A stretch of 64,000 nt of DNA from Fuerstiella sp041398845. Its GTDB lineage: Bacteria; Planctomycetota; Planctomycetia; Planctomycetales; Planctomycetaceae. The notes under the pieces were generated by a model. It did no database searches, was not told where the DNA came from, and worked only from the letters and a program-made list of their open reading frames with translations. Location of the stretch: assembly GCA_041398845.1 (NCBI GenBank), contig JAWKTZ010000006.1, positions 1,302,001 to 1,366,000 of the forward strand, read 5' to 3'. Every line of letters begins with the position of its first letter. Position 1 is the stretch's first letter. The position numbers were made by a program, and so were the translations under genes. This document shows, one piece after another, positions 11,601-22,384 of this stretch.

Positions 11601-14600
11601 ACCAATGGCTCCTCCGCCGTTGGTTCCTTCGCCCGTGCCCGTGATGTTGATGGATGCCGGACCATCCAGAGGCCCCCCGGAGCCCGAACCGGTGGACGCA
11701 ATGACCGCGTTTTCCGTGATCAGGACGCCCATGTTGTTCCAGTCCGTGCCGCGACCGGTTCCATCAATCGTGATCGAACCATAGCCGGCGGTGATCAACG
11801 TGCCCGGGTCTTCAATTCGGACGCCGTAGTTTTCACTGCGTCCGAAACCGCCTTCGCCGACGATGTTGATCCGCTGCCCCTGATAAGACGCTGCCGAGCT
11901 GCGAATGGCCGCTCCATTGCGAATCAGAACACCGATGTGGTTATCGGTCCCCGCCTCGTCGCCGCCTCTGCCTTCGATGTTGATCTCGCCCGCGCCGGTC
12001 GATTCAATGATCGCGGCGCTGATGTCAACACCAACGAAGCTGCCGGATTGAACGCCGTTGGCGTTGGCCGTCAGAGTTGCATTGCCGTCGGCGACGGTGA
12101 TGGAACTGCCGCTGTTCAGGACGATATTTCGGTCAGCCGTCAGAGTAACACTGCCGCTGCCGTCGCCTCCGGTGGCATCAATGGATGTCGCGACATCGAT
12201 CGTGTCGGCGATCAGCGTGAGATCTCCGCCGCTGCTGAACACGGGATCGGTCAGACTGATTGAATCCACGCCGATGCCTCCATCAACGGTCAGATCGACG
12301 GTCAGGTCAAGTCCTTCAACGGTGATCGTATCAGCCTGATTGCCGCCGTTGATGATCAGAGAACCGGTGACCAGCGGAATGAACGTGTCTTCGAACGTGC
12401 TGCCCAGAATATCGACGCTGTTGGCCGTGAGACCGCTTCGGATCACCACGTCGTTATTGTCAATTCCATCCGGAAGATTGACAACGATCTCTTCCGCAGA
12501 CGCCAGCGTCAGTGGCTCCAGTCCGGTGAACGTGATCGTCGAGATAGTTGTCCCGTCGTTGAGTTCAATATTGCCATCAAAGCCAATGCCTGTCTGGTCC
12601 GTGTGCGTGACCGTTTCGCTGACGAACGGCAGGCTGTTGCCCAGCAGGATCAGACTGTCGCCGGGACCCGTCGGCTGACCACCTGCGTTGACGTTGATGT
12701 CTGCTGCGAATGCGCCGCCGCTGAAATCGATCGTGACGGTGTCCGTGCCGCTGCCCAGATTCGCATTGATATTGCCGCTGAATGCGGACACGGGAATCAC
12801 GACCTGCGACAGAATTGGTCCGCTGCCGTCGTCGTGGTAGGACGCTCCTGCCGCGATTGCAGCCGAGGTAAGATCCAGCTGCACGCCCGTCGTTTCTGTA
12901 ATCAGGTAGGACGCGATCCCGGCGTTGTCGAAAGCAGTCACGGAAATGGAGTCGTCATTTCCGGCCAGCAGCAGATCTTCAATAAACAGATCGTTGTTGC
13001 GAACGTCGATGCGCGTATTGGTGCTGACGGGTGCCGTTCCCGTGGCCGTCAAAACGACATCGTTGCCGCCGATTCCGCCAGTATAGGTAACCGAAAAGAC
13101 CAGCCCCCCGGCGATGAACTGAGCACCTTCGGGCAGTCCTGCCATTGATCCGACCGAAATACCCGCCGCGCCGGCCTGTTCAAAGATGGTGCGTGACTGA
13201 CCGACGACCGTGTTGTTCACATCCAGATCGAGCCCGACGTTGTTCAGGTTGACCTGTTTGCCGTCCGTGACCACGACAAACGGATCGTCTGCGGCGGCCG
13301 TGTCCGGCAGGTTCACATCGAGTGATGCACCGGGCGCAAACGTCAGTTCGCCGACGTTGTTCAGTTCAATGTCTCCGGTATCCACGACTGTAGCATCTCT
13401 TCCAACAGTCAGTGTGACGGCGTTCAGATTTGCCAGTTTTGTGTTCGTCAGATTCACACCGGTGACCGTCGCCGCAGTACCGCCAATCGCGAGTGAATTG
13501 CCAGCGCTGTCGACTTCGATGCGGGTTGCCGTGACTGTATTGCCCAGACTGAGTTCCCCGGCGGTCTGCAGCAGTACATTGCCGGTTGCAGCGTCAATCG
13601 TTCCGGTCACATTCAAGGTCGTGCTGGAAATGATCGTGACATTTCCGGCACCACCGGCCACGATGGGATTTGCCGCAGAGGAAGTTAGTTGAATGCCGTT
13701 ACTGCTGGTTCCCGCAATCCCGGTCAACACAATATCACCGCTAATGGTTGTGATCTCCGGCGTATTGAACGAGGTGATGCCAAAGTTTGCAAAAGTCCCG
13801 CTGCCGCCGGTGCCGGTCAGAAAAATGCTGCCGCTGCCGACAGCCGTCAACCGAGTGTCGTTGCCGATGACGATGCCGCGGTTTCGATCACCTGCCGCAC
13901 TGCCGTTTCCGGTTCCGACAATCGTGAGGTCACCGTCATTCACGCGAACAATGGTGCCATTCGACTGAATCCGAATCCCGCTGTTGAACGTGGTTCCGGT
14001 TCCGCCAGCGGCATTGATCGTGATGTTTCCGGTTCCACTCGCTGTGATCAGCGACGACTGAGTCACAAGGATGCCCCGATTCCCCTGGCCCGTGGAAGTC
14101 ACGCTTCCCTGCCCGTTGAGCAATAAGTCACCATCATGCACAGAAACCGTGCTGCCGTTGACTTGAATTCCCTCGTTGTTGTCTGTCCCGCTGCCGGCTG
14201 TCCCGTCGATCGATAAAGAAGCTTCATTGGCTGCAGATACGATGGCTCCCTGCCAAATCAAGAGACCGCGATTCCACGTACCGCTGCCTTTGCCTCCGGT
14301 ACCTTCCAGATCAATCGCCCCGGAATTGGAATTGACGGTGGAAGATTGAATTCGGATGCCGTGGTTGTTATTGACGCCGTCGCCGCCCTCACCGACGATC
14401 GAAATCGTTCCCGATCCCGCCGCAGTGGATGTTGATTCCACCGTGGCACCATTCAGCAGGAATACGCCCTGAAACTCGTTTCCGCTCAGACTTCCCGATC
14501 CATCTGCGACACTTCCGTTAATGGCGATGGAGCCGGTCCCGGTTGTTCGCACCAATCCGCTGTTGACAACGTGAACACCCGCCGAATTGCTGCCCGTGCC

Positions 14601-16212
14601 TCGACCCGCAACGCCCGTTAAAGAAATATCGCCCGCAACCGTTGTGACACGTGTCCCAGCCCCGTCAACCATCACGCCGTGACTTCCGGACACACCATCC
14701 CCTGCGGAACCCGTGATCGTGATCGATCCAGCACCTGCGGACGACAGCGATGATCCAATAACGGCACCGCTCTCGATTTTCACACCATTATTGTCGGAAC
14801 CAACAACGCCAGCCGGATCACTGTGACGTCCGTCCAGCAGGATATTTCCTGTGCCCGTGGTTGCGATTACGGCGTTTGAGTGGACACTGATGCCAATGCT
14901 GCCGCCCGTGTCTACGGGTGCGGCGACACCGAAGATTGAAATGTCTCCGTCGATCGTCGTGACGCTGCTGCCAGCCTGAAAAATCGACAGCCCATTTGCC
15001 CCGCCGTCGCCGCCACCTCCAAAACCTCGCAGGACAATGTCCGCAGCATCAGTGCCCGCTCCCGTCGAACGGATGCTGCCCCCGGTGACAATGAAAATAC
15101 CAACTTGAGCACCATCGTCGTAGGCCTGAGTGCCGGGAGTTCCATCACCACCCGTTCCAACGACCGTGATGTTACCGAACTCGGAACGAATTCCCGAGGT
15201 AACATTTTCGATTAACACCCCAGTTCCACTTTCCCTCGCCGGCTCCCGTGCCCTGAACAAAGATTTCACCCCGATTCGATTCGATATCTCCGTTGCTGAA
15301 GATTGAAACACCGTAGTTCAGTTCTGTACCTTCATACCCTGCCTGTCCAATCACCGAAATTGCACCGGCGTCGGCAGCATCGGAGGTGCTCAGCACATCG
15401 GAGTTCGTGATCTGAACACCCACCTGACGTGTCATGGTGCTGGAGTTACCGCCACCGCCAATCAATTCAATATTGCCGCTACCCGAAGAAACAATCTGCG
15501 CGCCGCTGAGAGACACCCCATCGAAGTCGCCGGTGCCATTTCCGCGCGTGACAGCGAATGTCCCGTCGCCATTGTCTGAAAGGCTGTCAACGTTTCCGAT
15601 CAGAGTCACGTCGCCATCGATCGTGTTGACTGATCCCGTCACGAACACGTCTCGACCAGCATCAACGGACAGACTCGTGTTCCCCAAAGCGACGTCGCCA
15701 CTCACGACCACAGTCCGCACATCATCAACATCAAAAAACAAGGCGGCTGCACCGCCGGACGAAAAATCGATCGTGCCAAAGTCGACGTCGACGTTGTTCA
15801 TGGGATTTGCATCGGCGTCACTGTCATCGATCCGAATGGCTTCGGTCACCAAAGCCTTGTCCACCTGCAGCGTGTCGCCGACAACATCGATGCCGGCTGG
15901 TGAGGAATCTCCGTTCCAGGTTCCGCTGTCGAGACGAAACAGGTAATCGCTGCCATCCACGGATTCTTCGACCGTGACTTCCGTCGTGGCACCATCAAAA
16001 TTCGTGAGATTCAATACGTCTCCCAATGCACCGCCAATCAGCGTGAAATCGGCGTTCAGGACGATGCGGGGTTCCAGGCGGGTGACGAACAGGTCGATCA
16101 GATGTTCGGCGCGGTCGACGGTTTGGCGGTCGCCCGGGAAGACGGTTTCTCCGCGCAGCAAAGCTTTTAACCAACGTTTCAAATTACTCAGCGTCCGTGT
16201 TCGTCCGTTCAA
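2685..16212 (-). CDS. Giant LEPR-motif surface protein with beta-helix, FG-GAP, PKD and Calx-beta repeats (one frameshift)
   Basis: Probably a very large secreted or surface-anchored adhesin-like protein. Two open frames, 15172-16212 and 2685-15311, join into about 4,508 residues if one extra base near 15230-15235 is removed (an A3/G3 run on the coding strand); the repeat pattern then reads on smoothly. The N-terminus is basic and carries VTRLEPRIVLNADF (near 16040-16085), the LEPR-type motif of large planctomycete secreted proteins. Next come many short T/G/N-rich repeats of parallel beta-helix type (about 10.0-15.5 kb), seven FG-GAP repeats of type GDINGDGxDDLLIGAP (about 8.3-9.9 kb), PKD-like modules (about 6.8-7.5 kb), then Calx-beta modules ending in IxDND (about 4.3-6.7 kb). 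The acidic C-terminus has no membrane helix or LPXTG motif. FG-GAP and Calx-beta modules usually bind calcium. Long open frames antisense to it are composition artefacts. Function as adhesin is inference. Confidence 0.88.
5443..6396. repeat. Three tandem 318-bp repeats encoding near-identical Calx-beta modules
   Basis: Three units of exactly 318 bp (106 codons) begin at 5443, 5761 and 6079; the same junction word recurs again at 6397. Each encodes one Calx-beta module with the shared phrases ATFTINDVTVTEGGS and EDNIVEASETLTASLTVF. Flanking Calx-beta modules are much more divergent, so these three look like recent duplications or a conversion tract. Such a repeat can also be miscounted in an assembly. 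Confidence 0.9.
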
Positions 16213-16661
16213 AGTGGGCTCCTGTCACTGTGCGGTAAATGATTGACTCTGCGGAAGAGTCACGAAACACGATCGAATTGGCCCGAAGTCGATCTGACGC
16301 CCGGATTTGCACAGTCTTGAGGCTGTCTTGTGGGCGGGGTTGCGTCGCGTGAAGCCGCGGTGCGACGACAACCTCTATTGTGGAGTCGCCCTTGGGGGCT
16401 GTCAAACTGTGTCTCACCTGACGACGCCGAAATCCGCGATCCCTGTGACGTCAATCTGCAGATTTGCCGAAATTCGCCAGAATCTGCGTGCAACAATCGA
16501 GGCAGCTGCGACCGCACCGAAGTGCGATGCTGAGACATCTGCACAGTTGTTCAGTTTGTCAAAATTCGTATCCGCGGTGCGACTCGACTTCTCGACCAGC
16601 ACGCTTGGCGCGTTTTGCTGCGTCAACTACAGACCACACGTTGAGAAGTCCGCCAGAACCA
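16213..16661. other. Divergent intergenic region, no gene seen
   Basis: About 450 bases separate the giant surface protein gene (leftward) from ligase-glycosyltransferase copy 1 (rightward). Open frames here have no recognisable protein features. It should hold both promoters, but no sigma-70 boxes, riboswitch or strong hairpin can be pointed to with confidence. Confidence 0.4.
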
Positions 16662-18881
16662 ATGACACTCGTCAAAGCGAAAAATCACGTGACTGACGAA
16701 AACCCAATCGCCTCGAACCAATCGTTCTTTCAGGGGCCGGCAAATCTCGGTGGCGCCGAAGCATGGGCTGAGTATCAGCAGCTTGAACGGTCTCAGTGGT
16801 GGATCATGCGGGAAATGGAAGACCTTCAATTCCGTCAACTGCGTGACATGCTGAATCATTGTGAGCAGCATGTGCCCTATTATCGTGAAGCCTTTGCTGA
16901 GCATGGAATCTCCGTGAGCGAGATATCATCGATCGACGACCTGCGGCGACTGCCAATTCTCGATCGCTCGCAGTACGCTCAGTCACAGCGACGTCTTAGA
17001 GCGACGTCGCTGCCAGCAGGCACCTGCCGCAATGGAGAATTATCGACATCGGGTACGACGGGGTTTTCTGTAAGCGTCGATCGAACGAATGTGACCGCGC
17101 GCAAATGGGTCGCGTTTGCGCTGCGTGACCTCAAGTGGAGCGGGCTGAATCCGCTGGGACGGCTGGCATCGATTCGCCCATCGCTGACGTCAGGCAGACA
17201 GCTCGAACGACTTGTCAAAGGCATTGATTTGCCGAACTGGGGATCCAGTTTCGCTCAGGTGATCGCAACCGGTCCCAGTCATTATTTGGATATGACGGCG
17301 GAACCTGCGGATCAGCTTGCCTGGCTGCAACGTATCGATCCCGATTATCTGGTCAGCTTTCCGTCCAACGTCGAACATCTTGCTCGTCTGGCGCAACAGC
17401 GACGCGTGCGTCTGCCGAATCTGAAGCGCATTCAAACGATCGGTGAATCACTGCTGCCGGAAGTTCGTTCAGAGATCCAGCAGATGCTGGGAGTTCCCGT
17501 GGTTGACACCTACAGTTGCAGCGAAGCCGGCTATGTGGCGTCGCCTTGCGCGGAGGGGCACGGTTATCACGTTCACGGTGAGAACGTGATTGTTGAAGTT
17601 CTTGGAGACGACAATCAGCCGTGCGAAGTCGGCGAAACAGGCCGAATTGTGTTGACGACATTGCACAATTCAGCGACGCCGTTGATTCGCTACGACATCC
17701 ACGACACGGCGACTGTCGGCGGCGCATGTGCCTGTGGTCGCGGGCTTCCCCTGTTGACGCAGATTTCCGGTCGTCGACGACCGCTATTCGTATTGCCCGA
17801 CGGACAGACCAGAAGTTCAACGTTATTGCCGGGCGTCATTCGTTCCATCGGTGGGTTTCTGCAGTTTCAGGCGGCTCAGACCGCGCCGAACCGTTGCGTG
17901 ATTCGTGTTGTTCCCGATGAGACCTGGGACGAATTGCGTTGTCGTAAAATGATCGACGCCGTCAGCGCGTGCCTGGGAAATTCGATTCAGTGTTCGGTTG
18001 ATTCCATGGAACGCATTCCACTGCCTGCCGGTGGTAAACTGCAGAGCACGGTTGTCGAATTTGATGCGAACACGTCGACAACAACCGACGTTACCCAGGA
18101 CGCGAAGATGAAGCCTCAGCCATCACCCCCAGCCGTTGTCTACGCATGCTCCAGCGCACCGCTGATGGCTAAAACACGGCGGTCCGCAGCGAGCTTCTCG
18201 AATCACATGCCACAGCTTCGCAGAGTTCTTTGGAGGACGCCGGATTGCGGGGCAGTCGCCGAAAACGAATCGACTTTCGATGAAATCATCACCATCGATT
18301 CGCCCGCTTACCGCCATCGCCCGAGATTTGAAGCGATGCTGAACTGCGATGCTGAGCGAGCGTTATTCATTGATGGCGATACTCTGCTGGTTGAACCAGT
18401 GCCGGAGTTGTTCGAAACGCTGGACCAGTTCGATATCGCCCTGTGTACCGCGCCTCAGCGTTTCCATTCGCTGGCACTTCGCAACCGAATCTACGATCAC
18501 CTGCCGCACGTCTCTTCCGCGGTGCCCGAATGGAATGCCGGTATGATTGTGGCTCGAATCAACGATCGTTTCCGCCGGTTCGTACGGCGCTGGATGGAGT
18601 TATTCGACGTTTGCCTGAGCCTGCAATACTCCATGGATCAGCCAGCGCTGCGTGCTGCACTGGCAACCAGCGACCTGAGAATTGCCACGTTGCCCAACAA
18701 CTACAACTTTCGCACAATGATGCCACAGGTCATCAAGGGCAGCGTGAAGATCCTGCACGCTCATGATGATCTGCCAAAGCTGGCGGCACGAATCAATCGC
18801 GTCACAGACCTGCGGATCTATTCGCCGCAACGACCGGCTCAAATGCAGGCTTCAACGAAGACCACGCCGGGGCAAACTTAG
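16662..18881 (+). CDS. PaaK/CapK-like adenylate-forming ligase fused to GT-A-like glycosyltransferase (copy 1)
   Basis: Two-domain enzyme of 739 residues. Residues 1 to about 460 match the phenylacetate-CoA ligase/CapK type of adenylate-forming enzymes: ATP-loop STSGTTG near 128, the YSCSEAG motif near 284, GRIVLTTLHNSATPLIRYD, and a cysteine-containing CACGRG near 356. Such enzymes activate a carboxylate with ATP as an acyl-adenylate. From about residue 490 a second domain resembles GT-A glycosyltransferases: HRPRFEAML, a DGD metal motif in LFIDGDTLLVEP near 570, MDQPALRAAL, NNYNFR and ILHAH. The ATG at 16662 was chosen because homology to copy 3 starts soon after it; the frame is open further upstream, but that stretch shows no homology. 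It is followed 41 bases later by a sigma factor gene. Substrates are unknown; the family assignments are firm, the joint function is not. Confidence 0.88.
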   Translation: MTLVKAKNHVTDENPIASNQSFFQGPANLGGAEAWAEYQQLERSQWWIMREMEDLQFRQLRDMLNHCEQHVPYYREAFAEHGISVSEISSIDDLRRLPILDRSQYAQSQRRLRATSLPAGTCRNGELSTSGTTGFSVSVDRTNVTARKWVAFALRDLKWSGLNPLGRLASIRPSLTSGRQLERLVKGIDLPNWGSSFAQVIATGPSHYLDMTAEPADQLAWLQRIDPDYLVSFPSNVEHLARLAQQRRVRLPNLKRIQTIGESLLPEVRSEIQQMLGVPVVDTYSCSEAGYVASPCAEGHGYHVHGENVIVEVLGDDNQPCEVGETGRIVLTTLHNSATPLIRYDIHDTATVGGACACGRGLPLLTQISGRRRPLFVLPDGQTRSSTLLPGVIRSIGGFLQFQAAQTAPNRCVIRVVPDETWDELRCRKMIDAVSACLGNSIQCSVDSMERIPLPAGGKLQSTVVEFDANTSTTTDVTQDAKMKPQPSPPAVVYACSSAPLMAKTRRSAASFSNHMPQLRRVLWRTPDCGAVAENESTFDEIITIDSPAYRHRPRFEAMLNCDAERALFIDGDTLLVEPVPELFETLDQFDIALCTAPQRFHSLALRNRIYDHLPHVSSAVPEWNAGMIVARINDRFRRFVRRWMELFDVCLSLQYSMDQPALRAALATSDLRIATLPNNYNFRTMMPQVIKGSVKILHAHDDLPKLAARINRVTDLRIYSPQRPAQMQASTKTTPGQT

Positions 18882-18922
18882 CAACGAGTTGATGGTTCAT
18901 TTTGAGGGGACGGAAGACGACC

Positions 18923-19483
18923 ATGACACTTTATCAGTCAGCACGTGACAATCCGGACGCCGAACTCGGCCACCTGCTGGAGTTTTACCGACCCTACCTG
19001 CTGAGGCTGGCCGACGACTGGATCGAATCTGACCTGCGTCCCAGGTTTTCCGCGTCGGATGCCGTTCAGCAGACGATGGTAGCGGCCGCAGCTGGCTTTG
19101 AAAACTTTAGCGGACAAACAGAACGCGACTTCCGCAAATGGATCGTGACCATCCTTCAGAATCAACTGGTCAATGGCTGGCGGTTTCATCGACAGGCGGA
19201 ACGGCGCGATGTCCGTCGGCAGGAAGTTCTCGATGAAGCCGAACACGATCTTCCGGCTCCTCCGTCGGACCGACCTCTGGAGTCGGAAGACATTGAAAGA
19301 CTTCTGTCTGCCATCGAAGAACTGCCGAAGGAACACAAGGACGTTGTGCGAGCACGTTACCTTGAGGGGCTGAGCTTTGATCAGATCGCGGAGCAGCGTG
19401 AGACTTCGCGAGAGACAATACGTCGCCGGTGGAAAGACGCTGTGCACGAATTGGGTCGCCGTCTGGGAGCGGATCCGTCATGA
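18923..19483 (+). CDS. ECF-type RNA polymerase sigma factor
   Basis: A 186-residue sigma-70 family protein of planctomycete ECF type. Region 2 is recognisable in the N-terminal half (LLEFYRPYLLRLADDW, then SASDAVQQTM...FRKWIVTILQNQL). Region 4 with its helix-turn-helix lies near the end (LPKEHKDVVRARYLEGLSFDQIAE...SRETIRRRWKDAVHEL). The ATG at 18923 follows a GAGGGGACGG purine-rich stretch; an in-frame TTG lies 21 bases upstream. Its stop overlaps the start of the kinase gene as ATGA (19480-19483), which predicts translational coupling. In planctomycetes such sigma factor/Ser-Thr kinase pairs are common and are thought to replace classical anti-sigma control; that the downstream kinase regulates this factor is inference from context. 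Confidence 0.93.
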   Translation: MTLYQSARDNPDAELGHLLEFYRPYLLRLADDWIESDLRPRFSASDAVQQTMVAAAAGFENFSGQTERDFRKWIVTILQNQLVNGWRFHRQAERRDVRRQEVLDEAEHDLPAPPSDRPLESEDIERLLSAIEELPKEHKDVVRARYLEGLSFDQIAEQRETSRETIRRRWKDAVHELGRRLGADPS

Positions 19484-22384
19484 ATGAACAGCACAGAGAT
19501 GGAGACGAACGAGAAGAAACAGAGGGGAAGCAGCCCAGTCCCGACATGGCCAGCGCTGAAACTCAGATTCAACGAACGAACTCGACTGAAGCAACTAGCC
19601 CGGAAACAACCGTGGGGAAGTCAGAGTCCTCATTGCTGGAACGTTTTGAAGAGAACCTCAAATACCCGGGCGCAGCGAATGTTCGACCGGACAAGGCGGC
19701 AGAAGAGGTTCTGATCCAGCTCAATCGTGTGTTTGAATCCGGAGTCGTTCGGGCTCCGGAACGGATTGATCGATTTGAAGTCCGGGAACTGCTTGGTCGA
19801 GGGCAATTCGGCACCGTCTGGCTGGCGTGGGATCCGAAACTCAAACGCGAAGTGGCCATCAAGGTGGCGGGCCAGCGTATTCTCGACAACCACGATCTTC
19901 GGAAACGATTCCAGCGAGAAGCCGAACTGGCAGCACGGCTCAATCATCCCGGACTGGTGCGAGTCTTCGAAGTGGGCGACGTCGACGGCACGCCGTTCTA
20001 TGTCATGCCGGTTGCCGAAGGAGTCACGCTCCGCACATGGCTCAACAATCGGACCGCCCCGGTCCCGCTGGACGATGCGATTCAGATCGTCATCGACATC
20101 GCTGAGGCCATGCAGCATGGCCACGATCTGGGAATCATTCACCGCGACCTGAAACCCGCCAACATCATGATTCGCCCGGCACCAGCAGGTGAAAACGGCA
20201 AATGGAGAATCTGCGTGCTCGACTTTGGACTCGCCGCGATGGCTGATCCCACGCTGCGAGAAACCGAAGGGCCGACGCTTCTGGGCACGCCGATGTACAT
20301 GTCGCCGGAACAGGCAGAAGGTCGGCGAGACGAAATCGGTCCGGCATCGGATCTGTTCACGCTGGGAAGTTTGCTGTACGAACTGCTGACCGGCAGAGCC
20401 GCGTTTCAGGCGGACCAGCTTCCGCAAATGGCAGAACTGTTCACTGCCTGTTCGCCAATTCCGCCATCCCGGCTGCGCCCCGAATGCGGCCCGGAACTCG
20501 ACGCCGTCTGCCGGATGTGCCTGCAGCGCGAACCGAATGACCGATACGCGTCGATGTCGGATGTTGCAGACGACCTGAGCCGAATCCGAAATGGAGAAAA
20601 GCCGCGCTCCATGACACGTCGGTCGCTGCGACGTGATTTTTCCCAATGGTTGCGGAGACCGCGCAGTACCGATCAGGTGGCAGTCGCATTTTTTCTGACG
20701 CTGCTGTCTCTGCTGGTGCCTGCCTTCGGTATTCGATCTCTTTTTTGGAGTTCAGGTTCGCCGGAAATCAGAAAACCGCATGCGGCGGGGGCAGTCCATC
20801 AAACCGTGTCGAATAATGCGGTGACGTCGGATTCCTCAATCCCGATCGCCTCTTACTCAGAATCACCATCGCCACTGAACTCCATCGAAACAGTGACGAA
20901 GACGGTCAATGGCTGCCTGGATTTTGAGGGTACCGATGGAATGGTTCGCGTCCCCGGCCTGGAGATTTCGGCCGCCGACACGCTGACGGTGGAATGTCGC
21001 GTCCGATACACGGCCGCGCCGGGAACGCTGTCGGCGATATCATCATCAAGCTGTGTCTTTAGAATCGGTGATTCTGGCAGCCTCTACGCGGCGGATGCGG
21101 TGTTCCGGCGTCCTTTCGTTCAAATGGCCATTGCAACGCACAACCACAATAATTTTTTTGCGCTGGATCACACATCAAACGGAGAGCTGCGGGCTGCAGC
21201 AGTCTTCGGTGAGCCATTGCCAAATCGCTGGATTCATCTGGCCTGCGTTCGCCAGGAAGGACGACTAAAATTGTTTGTCGATGGTGTTCCGATTCGCTCT
21301 GTGAAGCGGGATCAACGTGAAATCCCGGTTGCTAAGGCTCCAGCGGGGCAGGTCATGATCGGCGGATGTCTCCATGCGAGCGATAATGTGACGTTGCCTT
21401 TTTCCGGTTTCGTTGACGAATTTCGAATCTCTCGAATTGTCCGATACGAGAATGCGTTTGTACCGCCACTCGTGCATGAAGCCGATGAAGACACACTGCT
21501 GTTGTATCACTGCGACAACCTGATGCCAGACACCGGGTATCTACCGGATGATTCCGGCAACGGACATCACGGTGTCCTGATCCAGAGTGTGAGCCTTGTT
21601 AACTCAGCCGCGCTACAAAACAACCAGCATCCTGAATCTGAGCCTGAAGATGGAATGCCTTCTATAGATCGTACGATTGCGGAACTTGTCATATCGCTTG
21701 GTGGCATCGTCGAAGTGGTGAGTGACGACAAACATTTTGAAGTTGATTCAACCGAAAATCTCCCTGCAGATCCGCTGCGTCTGGTGTGGATCATGATGCT
21801 GCAGAACGAAAACGTCACGGATGAGCTGGTCGAACGCTTTGAGCAGTTGCGGTCGCTGGAAGGCATCGATTTGTATGCGACATCCATCACCGATCGCGCG
21901 GCGTTCTCACTGGCGAAGATTGAACCGCTGACCCAAATCTCTCTGCACGAAACGAAACTCGGTGACGCGGGTGCCATAGCAATCCTGACCAAACCCGGCA
22001 TCAAATGAAGTAAACTTCGCCCGTACGCAGATTTCCGACGACACGCTTCACTGCTGCGAAAATCACCCGACGCTGGCCTGCGTGAGTTTCGACGACACCG
22101 ACATTTCGGACGCGGGACTTCGCAGTCTGAGCACCGCGTCGAAGTTGACGTTGGTGAAAGTGGGAGACACGGCTGTCTCGGATGTCGGATTTGCAGCCCT
22201 GGCGAAGCTGCCGCACATTCGGGAAATCAACATTGCCGGAACAGTGGTGACATCAAAGAGCCTTGACATCATTATGGGCTGGCCGAAGCTACGGCATATC
22301 TACTGCGAAGAACGCCTGTTCGATGAGTTCGGCGTCGAAAAATTTCGTCTTCAGCGTCCAGGAATCCAGCTGCGCACCCGATAG
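19480..22384 (+). CDS. Ser/Thr kinase with LamG and leucine-rich repeat domains (one frameshift)
   Basis: Partner kinase of the preceding sigma factor. The first frame (19480-22008) gives 842 residues: a disordered N-terminus, a kinase domain about 98-390 (LLGRGQFGTVW, catalytic K128, HRDLKPAN at 221, DFGLA, GTPMYMSPEQ), one membrane helix about 408-428, a LamG/concanavalin-like domain about 490-690 (LDFEGTDGMVRVPG to the DEFRISRIVRYE signature), then leucine-rich repeats. The frame closes at a TGA (22006-22008) in the middle of the LRR array, and the array continues in the +1 frame to 22384 (NEVNFARTQISDDTL, SFDDTDISDAGLRSL). Removing one A from the AAA at 22003-22005 gives one protein of about 967 residues. 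Kinase inside, LamG/LRR outside is the expected topology. Either a sequencing indel, a mutation or, less likely, +1 recoding explains the shift. Confidence 0.9.

Noticed and set aside
10554..12263. Open frame of 569 codons on the plus strand, inside the giant gene
   Set aside because: Antisense to beta-helix repeats of the giant protein. The translation is rich in Arg, Asp and Gly in a pattern set by the codon use of the other strand, and no domain or start site is seen.
16464..16661. Upstream extension of ligase-glycosyltransferase copy 1
   Set aside because: No similarity to copy 3. The ATG at 16662 fits the start of homology.
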